Under the pieces are notes generated by a model. That model was not told where the DNA came from and made no database searches. It saw nothing but the letters and a program-made list of their open reading frames with translations. Below, piece by piece: positions 1 through 7,694 of a DNA stretch of 41,123 nt. Where the stretch lies: the NCBI GenBank assembly GCA_021817045.1, contig JAKAWG010000049.1:1-41123 (forward strand), in the 5' to 3' direction. The DNA is from Acidobacteriota bacterium (GTDB taxonomy: Bacteria > Acidobacteriota > Terriglobia > UBA7540). Within the stretch, counting starts at the first letter, position 1; every line of letters begins with the position of its first letter. Both the position numbers and the translations under genes were made by a program.

Positions 1-182
1 AAGAAGGCGCCATCATCCTTGGCACCGGCGGCGACAACAGCAATTGGGCCTCGGGCTATTTCTTCGAGGGGGCGATGACCAGAGGAATGCCCAGCGCAGA
101 GGCCATGAAAGCACTGCAGCGCAACATCGTGGAGACCAGGAAAAACCGGCTGCTACCCAGCCTTCCTGACTATTTCGCCTGA
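1..182 (+). CDS. C-terminal end of alpha-L-arabinofuranosidase (GH54 catalytic domain), partial
   Basis: The window opens inside a reading frame (first full codon at base 3) that ends in TGA at 180-182 and encodes about 59 residues. The segment reads G-A-I-I-L-G-T-G-G-D-N-S-N-W-A-S-G followed by F-F-E-G-A-M-T, which is the hallmark near the end of the GH54 (AbfB-type) arabinofuranosidase catalytic domain. Such enzymes are secreted and remove terminal arabinofuranose from arabinan, arabinoxylan or pectin side chains. Fungal members carry a C-terminal CBM42 after this motif; here the protein stops about 25 residues later, so any binding module would have to be N-terminal. The upstream part is outside the window. 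Its function fits the pectin-directed enzymes encoded at 1454-9362, although it is on the opposite strand. Confidence 0.75.
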   Translation, partial: EGAIILGTGGDNSNWASGYFFEGAMTRGMPSAEAMKALQRNIVETRKNRLLPSLPDYFA

Positions 183-221
183 CTCCTTCATACCTGCATA
201 CCAGCCCCGGAACTTCGCACG

Positions 222-851
222 TCAGTCGCCCTTCAGGGTTTGGGTGCGAATCTGCAAGAGCAGATGAGCACCTTGTTCTGTCCATCTCATCGCCCGCTTC
301 TTGACGAAGCGCTTGCTAAGGACTTGCTCCACCGTGGATTCCACAAATGCGGTCGAGATTCTTTCCCCGTGCCGGAATCAATGATCATAGTTGGGGATAA
401 AGGCTCGGTTGGCAGCCATATAGCCTCCGAACTCTCGGGCCGCTTTCAACAGCTTCTGGGTGTTCTCTGACGTTGCTTCGAGGTATTGCAGGTCGACTTG
501 GATGTCCTCAACCATCTGTAGAGCACGGTACACGTTTCCGCGCCACAAGTTCCATTTGGGCCGTTTTAAATTCTTCCTGATCTCAGCGACATCGAGCCTG
601 GCGTCTCGCTCATCGCCCTCGGCCGTCGGCGGTTTGACCGCCGTGGCCAAGCCCTTCGCCAACTGCTCAATTACCGTCAACCGCATCGTCACATGAAGCC
701 AATCGAGCAGGTGCTCGGCTTGCGGCGTCAGATACATTTGCAAGTCGCGAACCGCATCTCCCCCATCGGAGAGGAACGTCACTGCATGGTTCATCTGCAA
801 GCCTTGAGATTTCAGGGTCTCACTGCCTCCAAACGAATCTGAGGTTGCCAT
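222..851 (-). pseudogene. ISKra4-type transposase remnant, C-terminal part with nonsense mutations
   Basis: On the minus strand, codons from about 826 down to 381 encode V-T-F-L-S-D-G-G, then H-L-L-D-W-L-H-V-T-M-R-L-T-V and A-K-G-L, the pattern of the catalytic C-terminal half of ISKra4-family transposases. The frame hits TGA at 378-380. Translation beyond that stop, without any frame change, gives F-R-H-G-E-R-I-S-T-A-F-V-E-S-T-V and V-S/L-K-R-F-V-K-K, which is again the conserved family C-terminus. The stop therefore probably replaces an arginine codon (CGA to TGA). A second in-frame TGA lies at 222-224, followed by more family-like sequence toward base 183. The N-terminal half is missing: upstream of about base 826 the DNA belongs to a different gene. 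Clearly a dead element. The call rests on remembered family motifs. Confidence 0.8.
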
Positions 852-1159
852 GAGTCGCGGAAGTCGTATTCGTAAAGAAACCGCTCATTGAGCCGAAAAC
901 GATAATCTGTCAAACGATTCTGGCGCGCATCAGTCCGAAACGCCGTGTACTTCGACCGATCGATTCCATACTCCTTGCCGCGAATCACAAACCGGTGAAG
1001 ATGAGCGTCCGTCCAATTGAAGGCCATTTGGAGGATGTAATGAAGATCGGTGATCGTGCTGTCGCAGCGGACGAGAATACTTCGCCAGACGGGCGGGTTA
1101 ACATTCCGCAAGAGGAAGTGGAGTTGGTAAATTTCAGGAAGGTTGCCGCTCGCGCGCAC
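812..1159 (-). pseudogene. pRiA4b ORF-3-like / IS1096 passenger-type protein, 3'-truncated
   Basis: Minus-strand GTG-start frame of 115 residues with Y-Q-L-H-F-L-L, N-P-P-V-W-R-S-I-L-V, L-H-Y-I-L-Q-M-A-F-N-W-T-D-A-H-L-H-R-F and F-L-Y-E-Y-D-F-R-D-S-W. This is the pattern of the plasmid pRiA4b ORF-3-like family (PF07929), often found with mobile elements; its biochemical role is unknown. Complete members continue well beyond the Y-D-F-x-D-x-W motif, but this one ends about 17 residues after it. The frame runs into the transposase remnant at roughly base 820, overlapping it by 40 bases in another frame. I read this as a deletion that joined two mobile-element genes. A TAA five codons upstream of the GTG excludes a longer N-terminus. 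No clear ribosome binding site is visible. Confidence 0.7.
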
Positions 1160-1223
1160 AATGAGGCAAGATTATCAGCCTCGCTATCCCCTGTCAGCAC
1201 CCGGCTTTTCCCGGTCCCGTTGA

Positions 1224-1268
<45 letters not shown>

Positions 1269-1310
1269 GTTATCCCGTTGGGATTCACCAATTGCTTCAT
1301 TCCATTTGTG

Positions 1311-1335
1311 CGGGGCGTAGCCTGATTACGCTCCG
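1311..1335. other. Hairpin in the 1269-1453 intergenic stretch, with tRNA-Pro-like 5' sequence
   Basis: CGGGGCGTA (1311-1319), a seven-base loop, and TACGCTCCG (1327-1335) form a nine-pair stem with one G-T pair. It has no following T-run, so it is not a classical terminator in the plus direction. The first eleven bases match the usual start of tRNA-Pro (acceptor strand CGGGGCG then TAGC), complementary to the acceptor strand of the tRNA fragment at 1258-1264. The rest does not make a D arm. Nothing else recognisable is seen in 1269-1453. Confidence 0.4.
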
Positions 1336-1453
1336 GGCGACCGCGATCATGACGGCCTCTATGGCTGCAAGTGAAGAGCGCCAAGTGATAGGCGATAAGG
1401 CGTATCTGCTTGGCATCAAGAGTTGCATGAGATAAGCGTGATAGACACCACGA

Positions 1454-2668
1454 TCACGCGTCTCTGCCTTTCTTCTCTCCAACGGACATCCTGCCAAGTG
1501 CAGAAGCTCTGAGCCGCACGGGACCATGACCGTCTTGATAGTGTAAGAGGATTTCGCTATCGGTCAACCGCACGTCGCGTAAATGGCCAAAATCCTCCGG
1601 CACCAGCACTAGAAAGCTGATGTAATCCACGGTCTGCGAGCTGCGCGCCGGCACCACGGAGAAGTGTGGCACGCCGAACAATGGACCTTGAGCGAACGCC
1701 TCGCGTCGGGTCAGAGGAAAGGGTGTCGAGCCAAATTCAATCCCACGAGCTTGACAGCGGCCGTTCCATGGAGCGTAGGTCCGCGCTCGGTTTTCCTCCC
1801 AAATCGCAACCCACGGGAAATCGGCCCGCCGGAAGCAATAGCCGAAGAGAAGATTGGCTTTCCGATTCAGCGCGGCGACATAGCCGAGTTCCCTTTTTGT
1901 CTCGAGGAGGGTGGTCACCACGAAGCCGCGACCGCGCTGGATGAAGGGTCGTGTGAGGTCGACGGTTTTCCCGCTGGCACTCGGGGCGTGTGGCCAAATA
2001 AAATCTCTGGATGAATCAAGCAGCTCCTTGCCCTCATACCCGTGTGGAAACGTTTTCGCCTTGGATGCCGGCACCCACACGGAGCTTGCGCGCGGGTCAA
2101 GCAATGCAGGACCTAACGTAACGTGCTGGGTCCAGTGAAAGAAGTGATCGGCCTTCCTCTCATTCACCACTGTTTCTCGGACATAGGCCACCGATTCGCC
2201 GCGGCACAACTTAATTTCGCGTTCGAAGCGGAGTTGTGCCACCGGCAAACGCACGGAAAGCTTCACTCGACACTCCTGGTGAGTCGCGCTCGCCCCAGCC
2301 TTGCGCCAGCGGAGAACCGGCGCTTCGCCATGAATCGATAGCCCATGGCGAGCCTCGTCGTCCGAGGGCGCGCCAAAAAAGTCGAGGCACAAGTTGTGCC
2401 CCGTGATACCCGATAGCAGTTTGCCCGTTGCAGGAGGTCCATAGCGCTTCGCGTGAAGTCTGGGATTGAATCGGTAAGGTTCGATCGTGCGCCACGGAGG
2501 AACCCAAAGCGGATTGATCGCAGGTAAGCCTGATTGTTCCCGGAATTGAAACTCCGCAATATGGCCGCCGCCTGCGAGTGTAACCAAACGGACCAAGTCG
2601 TTCGCAAGCACGAAGGCCTCGCGGCCACGCCATTTGACTTTGGAAGAAGTGAGCGAACTTGTCTTCAT
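1454..2668 (-). CDS. Aldose-1-epimerase / galactose mutarotase-like protein
   Basis: 404 residues, ATG at 2666-2668 overlapping the stop of the upstream gene as ATGA, so it is probably translationally coupled to the GH38-type gene. The sequence has the character of the galactose-mutarotase-like beta-sandwich superfamily: an N-terminal segment V-R-L-V-T-L-A-G-G-G-H-I-A-E-F, a central S-I-H-G-E-A-P-V-L-R-W, and later F-H-W-T-Q-H-V-T-L-G-P. No signal peptide is visible, so it may act in the cytoplasm, unlike its secreted neighbours. A mutarotase would interconvert anomers of sugars released by the GH38/GH28/GH43 enzymes. Specificity cannot be told, and a non-enzymatic carbohydrate-binding role is possible because many members of this fold are uncharacterised. 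It is the last gene of the four-gene minus-strand operon. Confidence 0.65.
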   Translation of the reverse strand: MKTSSLTSSKVKWRGREAFVLANDLVRLVTLAGGGHIAEFQFREQSGLPAINPLWVPPWRTIEPYRFNPRLHAKRYGPPATGKLLSGITGHNLCLDFFGAPSDDEARHGLSIHGEAPVLRWRKAGASATHQECRVKLSVRLPVAQLRFEREIKLCRGESVAYVRETVVNERKADHFFHWTQHVTLGPALLDPRASSVWVPASKAKTFPHGYEGKELLDSSRDFIWPHAPSASGKTVDLTRPFIQRGRGFVVTTLLETKRELGYVAALNRKANLLFGYCFRRADFPWVAIWEENRARTYAPWNGRCQARGIEFGSTPFPLTRREAFAQGPLFGVPHFSVVPARSSQTVDYISFLVLVPEDFGHLRDVRLTDSEILLHYQDGHGPVRLRASALGRMSVGEKKGRDA

Positions 2669-5600
2669 TTGAGCTCCAAAGCTCCCTTAACGCGGACTGT
2701 AGCAATCTCGAACGGCCGCACTGCAAAGCGAAACCCATGGGGGGAAACGGCCAGCGGCTCTTGGTTTTGTTCCATCGCATTGCACTGCCACGCCTGCTGA
2801 ACTTGCATCAAGGGAATTCGCACACTCACCGTGCCATCCTGACCGGCAACTTCGAGGAACCGCATGATCGTGCCTTGACGGTCCATGGCACGCTTCCAGG
2901 TCACCAGGACGACGTTTGGCGATTCCACGTGGACGAAGCTGTCCTCGACGGAATTCAGAGGCTCGGGCGAATTCACCGCCTTATCGTTTGAAATAATTTC
3001 ATCCAGCTCAAACGGGGTCATTTCCGACCAGCCTAGCCGGCTCAGGGCCGCCGGCTGGAAGTTGGGGTGGCTCGTTAGCACGTAGCGGAAGGTGAAATCT
3101 CCTCCCTGGGCCGCGCGATAATTCGTAAACCAATAGTTGTTCATGACGTAAGAGAAAATCGTTCCCTTCCGTTGGCCGAATTTGAGCGGCCATGTTCCGC
3201 GATCAATATCACCGAAAGTGACGAGCGAAGCATCGATCGGCACAATGGCGACGCTGGTGTCTCCCTGCTGCGCCTCGACCCAGTGCTGAACCGAAAACCA
3301 TTCCTTCCCAGCTCCGGGAAGCTGGTCAGCGGCGGGGTTCACATAACCGTTCTGAATCTCATAGCGAAACTGGGGATGATCCATAGCGAAGGGGAACGCA
3401 AAATAGATGCCCTCTTTTGCATATACCGGATTTTTGTGGACGTGGTCGATAAATTCGATTCTCTTTTGGTGGTTGAAGAGAATGATCTCCGAATCGATCC
3501 TGGGCGTGTTGGGCGCCGAGCTTTCCAAGCGAGCCTCAACTCCAAATGGAGTTCGGGTTATCGAGATCAGCCGGCCGCTTCCAGCCGGATGCACAGTCAG
3601 CTTGGGCAGCGGCAAGCCGCGATCGCTATAGAGCAATCTATTGCGGGGAGGCGTGCCTCCGCCCGTCACGTAAAGGTACTGGTCGAACCGATAAGAGCTC
3701 GAAGAGTCCACCAGGTCTTTCTGCAACTGCTTATCGAAAATACTCTTCACCGAGCCGCTCTCGGGATCCAGCACCACACGATAATACGCGTTCTCCATGA
3801 CGTCGCCCGACTGAGGTTGGGGCTTTGGCGCAGACGAAGCCGCCGGTTTAATCGCGTAGCATTTATAGCCCACTGGAGGAACGTCCGCGGCAAAGAATCG
3901 AATGTGCTGCACTCGCCCGCTCACCGAGAGGACCTGATAAGGTACGCTCTGATGCGTAGCCAGATCGATAATCTGGAAGCCTTTTGGAAGGTCCGTTTCC
4001 ACCAACCCGCTCCGCGACCAGTTGAGCGGATTGAAAACGATCCACGTGTCGCGCGGATCGTAGATTTTGTCGGCGAGCGCGGCCAGGTCCCGCTCGATCA
4101 CGTAATTCACCTCCCGGCTGGCATTGGTTGCGAACGCGTCCTTCACCGCCAACTGCCGCACGGACTCGTCGCTTTCGGGGCTGGAAATGCTGCCCGCCGC
4201 GCCCCAGGTGTGCTCGTCAAACAGGACAAGGTTCTGCCACATCTTCCTGATGACGCTGCGATCCGGCCGTACGCGGGAATTCACCAGGAAGCTGAGAGTC
4301 GAAATCTTCTCCGCAGATAGCGCGCGCTGCTCGCTTCGGCGATCGATGGCAGCATAATAGGCGTCCGACGCGATGCCATCTTCCCAATAAGGCCCGCCGT
4401 CGCCCCGGTAAACGGGAATTGAATTTCCATCCTCTTTGGCAATCGCGCCCAGTGCATCTGCAAACCCTGAATAGCGAAGCTTGGGATACGCATAAATCTT
4501 GTTCCAATCGCCAACGATGGTCGCCTGCTGCGGATACAAGTCTGAATTTTCCCATTGAGCTCCATAGAGCAGAATAGAATCGGGTTTGTAGCCCGCGCTT
4601 GAGTAAACCTGCAAAAATCGAGGCAAAGAGGCCCTTCCCACCTGCACCTCGGGTGGAAGCCCGAACAGAGCGCCAACCTGCCCGTAGCTGTCGGAATACC
4701 ACATCAGGACTTTTTTGCCATCCGGCCCTTCCCACCAAAACGGCGAGCGCTCCTGCAAATGACTTTCGTCCAGGATGGGTCCACGCGTCTGGTCGCAGCC
4801 CCCCAGAAAATATTTAATCCCGGCTGCGGCGAGAATCGAGGGGTACGACCAGGTGTAAGACGGGACGTCGGTGTCGTTCGCGTAATCAAACGGCTCGTGG
4901 TAGCGCTGATCGAACTCGAAACTGGGATAAAGAGAGCGGATCAGCGTCTCGACGGTCGGGAAACCGGTCAGCAAGTTGGCATATTGAGCAGGAATGAAGA
5001 ATTTCCGCTGTTGAATCGCTTGGATGAGCCTCGCCTGGTCTTGTGCGCTCCGTCCAGCCGCAAACTCCTGCAACTCCCAAAACCCGTCCGGGCTATATCG
5101 GAACTGCGGATTCTCGTGCATCATGTGCAGGGCTTCATCGAAAACCCGGCTGTGAATCGCGGCAACTTTTGCCTGGTAATCCGTGTATCCCACGTCCAAG
5201 TGCTCGCTAGGAACCACGTAGACCGTCCACTTCTTCGCGGGGTCAAGGGCCACGCGGAACTCACGTTTGTGTCTTCCGAGGGTCACCACCACCCGCGCCG
5301 GTGTCCCGGCAGCGAAGGCTGGAACGGCGAACTCTGTGCGCTGCTCGCCGAAGTCACGTCCTGGCAACAAGGAATGGGTGAGCTTTTGGCCGTTCACCGA
5401 CAGAGTTACTGTGGCCTGGCTTGAAGGCGAGTTCTGGCTTGTGAAAACATCGACAAGCTCAACCAGCTGCTCATTCTTTTGCTGGTAGAAAATAGTCGGA
5501 TGGACGTCCACGGAGATTCTGCCGGGATCAAACTTTCGAGAAGCGTTTCGGTCCAGTTCCAGCGCGTCATATGCGATCCCGGAACTTTCGACCGTGACGT

Positions 5601-6228
5601 TTGAGTGGAGCTCGTCAATGGCGGTAAGGGTGAGCCTGTTCGCTCCCGCACGAAGGTCGTGTGTCGGAAGCTGAACCTTGGCTACATCCTGCCAATACTT
5701 ATCACCAGGAACATTGTGCCATTCCGGGCGCTGGTAGATCTGCGCCAAATGTCCGTTGAGATCGAGTCGGAGGGTGGAAAGGAACCGCGTTTCCACCAGC
5801 ATTCCCACCCTCAACGTATAGAGTCCCTTCGGAGTTCCATTCAAATCAAATTGAATTGTGACCGGATGAGGGCGATTGCCGGCCGCCTCGTTCGAAGATC
5901 CCGGCTGGACTGCGTACCAGCCTTTGTCAGGCCGGCTCTTTCCAACCACGTAAATCGGGGCCGGAGTCGGCATCGGCCGCGGATTAAACTCGGCGGAAGA
6001 GCCATCGAAGGTGCCGATTTTCCATACCGTTTGTTCGCCGGGCACGGCGGCCGCCCGCAGAGCAGAGGGAGTCCCTAAGATCAGCCCCAGTCCACCTGCT
6101 AGGAGCGCTCCCACCAGCCACATCACCATGCGCAGCCTCGCCCTTTTTGAAGCGCCGCCGCTTTCCTGCCGACCTTGCGCTCCAGGAATATCCGAATTAG
6201 AAAACAACTCCGTCCTCAGTGTCCTCAT
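2665..6228 (-). CDS. Secreted GH38-type glycosidase (alpha-mannosidase-like) with N-terminal carbohydrate-binding-like domain
   Basis: About 1187 residues from the ATG at 6226-6228, chosen because it is preceded by AAAGGGGAAG and places a signal-anchor (M-V-M-W-L-V-G-A-L-L-A-G-G and on to A-L-R-A-A-A) near the N-terminus; an in-frame start at 6315 would add 29 residues. Residues about 65-230 resemble the galactose-binding-like domain III of rhamnogalacturonan lyases. A GH38 N-terminal catalytic-type domain follows with V-P-S-E-H-L-D-V-G-Y-T-D (putative Zn ligands His343, Asp345), L-Q-E-F-A-A-G-R, and W-S-Y-P-S-I-L-A-A-A-G-I-K-Y-F. The rest is beta-sandwich, as in GH38 C-termini. GH38 enzymes are retaining alpha-mannosidases, but the nucleophile region here is atypical, so the substrate is open. 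It lies in an operon with GH28 and GH43-like genes, which suggests a plant cell-wall target. Confidence 0.75.
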   Translation of the reverse strand: MRTLRTELFSNSDIPGAQGRQESGGASKRARLRMVMWLVGALLAGGLGLILGTPSALRAAAVPGEQTVWKIGTFDGSSAEFNPRPMPTPAPIYVVGKSRPDKGWYAVQPGSSNEAAGNRPHPVTIQFDLNGTPKGLYTLRVGMLVETRFLSTLRLDLNGHLAQIYQRPEWHNVPGDKYWQDVAKVQLPTHDLRAGANRLTLTAIDELHSNVTVESSGIAYDALELDRNASRKFDPGRISVDVHPTIFYQQKNEQLVELVDVFTSQNSPSSQATVTLSVNGQKLTHSLLPGRDFGEQRTEFAVPAFAAGTPARVVVTLGRHKREFRVALDPAKKWTVYVVPSEHLDVGYTDYQAKVAAIHSRVFDEALHMMHENPQFRYSPDGFWELQEFAAGRSAQDQARLIQAIQQRKFFIPAQYANLLTGFPTVETLIRSLYPSFEFDQRYHEPFDYANDTDVPSYTWSYPSILAAAGIKYFLGGCDQTRGPILDESHLQERSPFWWEGPDGKKVLMWYSDSYGQVGALFGLPPEVQVGRASLPRFLQVYSSAGYKPDSILLYGAQWENSDLYPQQATIVGDWNKIYAYPKLRYSGFADALGAIAKEDGNSIPVYRGDGGPYWEDGIASDAYYAAIDRRSEQRALSAEKISTLSFLVNSRVRPDRSVIRKMWQNLVLFDEHTWGAAGSISSPESDESVRQLAVKDAFATNASREVNYVIERDLAALADKIYDPRDTWIVFNPLNWSRSGLVETDLPKGFQIIDLATHQSVPYQVLSVSGRVQHIRFFAADVPPVGYKCYAIKPAASSAPKPQPQSGDVMENAYYRVVLDPESGSVKSIFDKQLQKDLVDSSSSYRFDQYLYVTGGGTPPRNRLLYSDRGLPLPKLTVHPAGSGRLISITRTPFGVEARLESSAPNTPRIDSEIILFNHQKRIEFIDHVHKNPVYAKEGIYFAFPFAMDHPQFRYEIQNGYVNPAADQLPGAGKEWFSVQHWVEAQQGDTSVAIVPIDASLVTFGDIDRGTWPLKFGQRKGTIFSYVMNNYWFTNYRAAQGGDFTFRYVLTSHPNFQPAALSRLGWSEMTPFELDEIISNDKAVNSPEPLNSVEDSFVHVESPNVVLVTWKRAMDRQGTIMRFLEVAGQDGTVSVRIPLMQVQQAWQCNAMEQNQEPLAVSPHGFRFAVRPFEIATVRVKGALELK

Positions 6229-6336
6229 CGCTTCCCCTTTGCAGAATGCTTTTCTGGAATTAGGAGTTTCCTGCCCGCATCTCCGCCTTAACAATACTGG
6301 GTTAGGTCGAATCAAACCAGATTCAACTTAGTATCA

Positions 6337-7476
6337 TTAAGGATTGCCCTCAAGCCGCACTACAACCCATCCAACGCTGCTAACATTACCACCTCCTGCA
6401 GAAGAAGCCGTTGACGCCAGCCGTTGAAAGCCGGTATAGAAAATCGTGAACCTGTGATCGCCCTCAGGAACAAGTCCGAGGGGTGTGCGCACGTGGTCCG
6501 ACCAAAAGCCTCGGCCTTTAGGTTGCACGATGAGAGATCTTCCCCGGCTCCAGTGGATTCCGTCCGCCGAAAATGTATAGCCGATGGCGTTGGGAACCTC
6601 GTTGTCGTATACGGCGGCGTAGATTCCGCTCTTAAGCCTTGTCACTACAGGATTTTCGATGAAATGTGGCTCGATAGGAACCGGATTCAGCTTGGCGCAG
6701 CGCACCCAAGGACCCGCAAGCCTCGGCGCTCTCGCAAGGCCCACCAGCCACGCTCGGATAGGATGGTATTGTGTTTGGGCGCTGCCGTAGAAGCCGTACC
6801 ATTCCTTGCTAACCGCATACGGAAAAAATGAATCTGTCCCCTGCAGCCCCTCCCAACTTTCCGAGTGTTTGCCGGGCTGGAGAATAATCCCAACATCGTG
6901 ATAGGGTCCACCAATTCCGGCAGGTCCTTTAACCTCGGACACGGCGCGCCAGATCGTGCCGTCATAATTTCCGTACCATGCTTGCTTTGTATCAGGTTTG
7001 GCGCGATAGGCGACATAGAAGAGGTTCCAGCGCCCCTCTTCCTGGTTATAAATGGGCATCGGCGCCCACAGAGCCGCGCGCGGGTCAGCGCCCGTAAAGT
7101 TGCCGCTCGACGTAAACAGCGTACCCGCCCGTCGCCAGTGAATCCGGTCCTTACTGACCCAGTAACCCAGCTTCATTTTCACGCTCCTCGGATCACCTAC
7201 CATCTCCGAGGTGAATAGGTAGTATTTCAACCCAAGTTTCAGCGCTCTTCCGCCCTCAAACCCGTACTTAATTCGAGTTGCACGCGGCGATCGAACGGTG
7301 ATGACCGGGGTAGGATATTGGTACACCAACCTCAGCTTGAGTTGACTTACAGGCTCCGTTCGCGGCCGGTTTGCCGCACGGAGCTTCGGGACGACAAGGA
7401 GGGGGAGCACCAAGGGCGCGAGAGTGAAACAACCTAAAAGCCTCTTTGTAGTCCGCAAAATCATCTCCTTCAGCAT
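6337..7476 (-). CDS. Secreted GH43-like five-bladed beta-propeller glycosidase family protein
   Basis: About 379 residues from the ATG at 7474-7476. I prefer this start because a good signal peptide follows at once (basic R-T-T-K-R, then L-L-G-C-F-T-L-A-P-L-V-L-P-L-L-V). A second ATG four codons later (7462-7464) is also possible, and the frame stays open to a TTG at 7698 that overlaps the GH28 stop. The body has repeated propeller-type blades: W-V-S-K-D-R-I-H-W, A-L-W-A-P-M-P-I-Y, W-Y-G-F-Y-G-S-A, F-I-E-N-P-V-V and G-Y-T-F-S-A-D-G-I-H-W-S. Paired S-x-D-G-I-H-W motifs are typical of GH43/GH32/GH117-like propellers acting on arabinose, xylose or galactose linkages. Catalytic acids cannot be assigned with confidence. 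It is the second gene of the minus-strand CAZyme operon. Confidence 0.65.
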   Translation of the reverse strand: MLKEMILRTTKRLLGCFTLAPLVLPLLVVPKLRAANRPRTEPVSQLKLRLVYQYPTPVITVRSPRATRIKYGFEGGRALKLGLKYYLFTSEMVGDPRSVKMKLGYWVSKDRIHWRRAGTLFTSSGNFTGADPRAALWAPMPIYNQEEGRWNLFYVAYRAKPDTKQAWYGNYDGTIWRAVSEVKGPAGIGGPYHDVGIILQPGKHSESWEGLQGTDSFFPYAVSKEWYGFYGSAQTQYHPIRAWLVGLARAPRLAGPWVRCAKLNPVPIEPHFIENPVVTRLKSGIYAAVYDNEVPNAIGYTFSADGIHWSRGRSLIVQPKGRGFWSDHVRTPLGLVPEGDHRFTIFYTGFQRLASTASSAGGGNVSSVGWVVVRLEGNP

Positions 7477-7694
7477 TGAAAGAGGACGATGTTTTTGCTC
7501 CCTGGCAGAGGCGAAAAAGCTAACGCATCCCGCTTCTCTCGCCTCGGCAATCATGCAAATCGCAGCCAGCAATATTATCACGGAGCACATGGAGTTAAGA
7601 GCCTTCCCTGCCGCAAACCGCAAGTCTTGTCCCGCCGTGCGAAGAAAGGTAGATCCGTCGCCGCGCTGCCCGCGGCAAAAATCCGGTGCCGTCG

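Noticed and set aside
3172..4320. Long open frame opposite the GH38-type gene
   Set aside because: It lies wholly antisense to a well-supported gene in GC-rich DNA and shows no domain pattern.
6309..6324. Inverted repeat GAATC-N6-GATTC upstream of the GH38-type gene as an operator
   Set aside because: Only five pairs, no second copy at the other CAZyme promoter region (9363-9617), so chance is likely.
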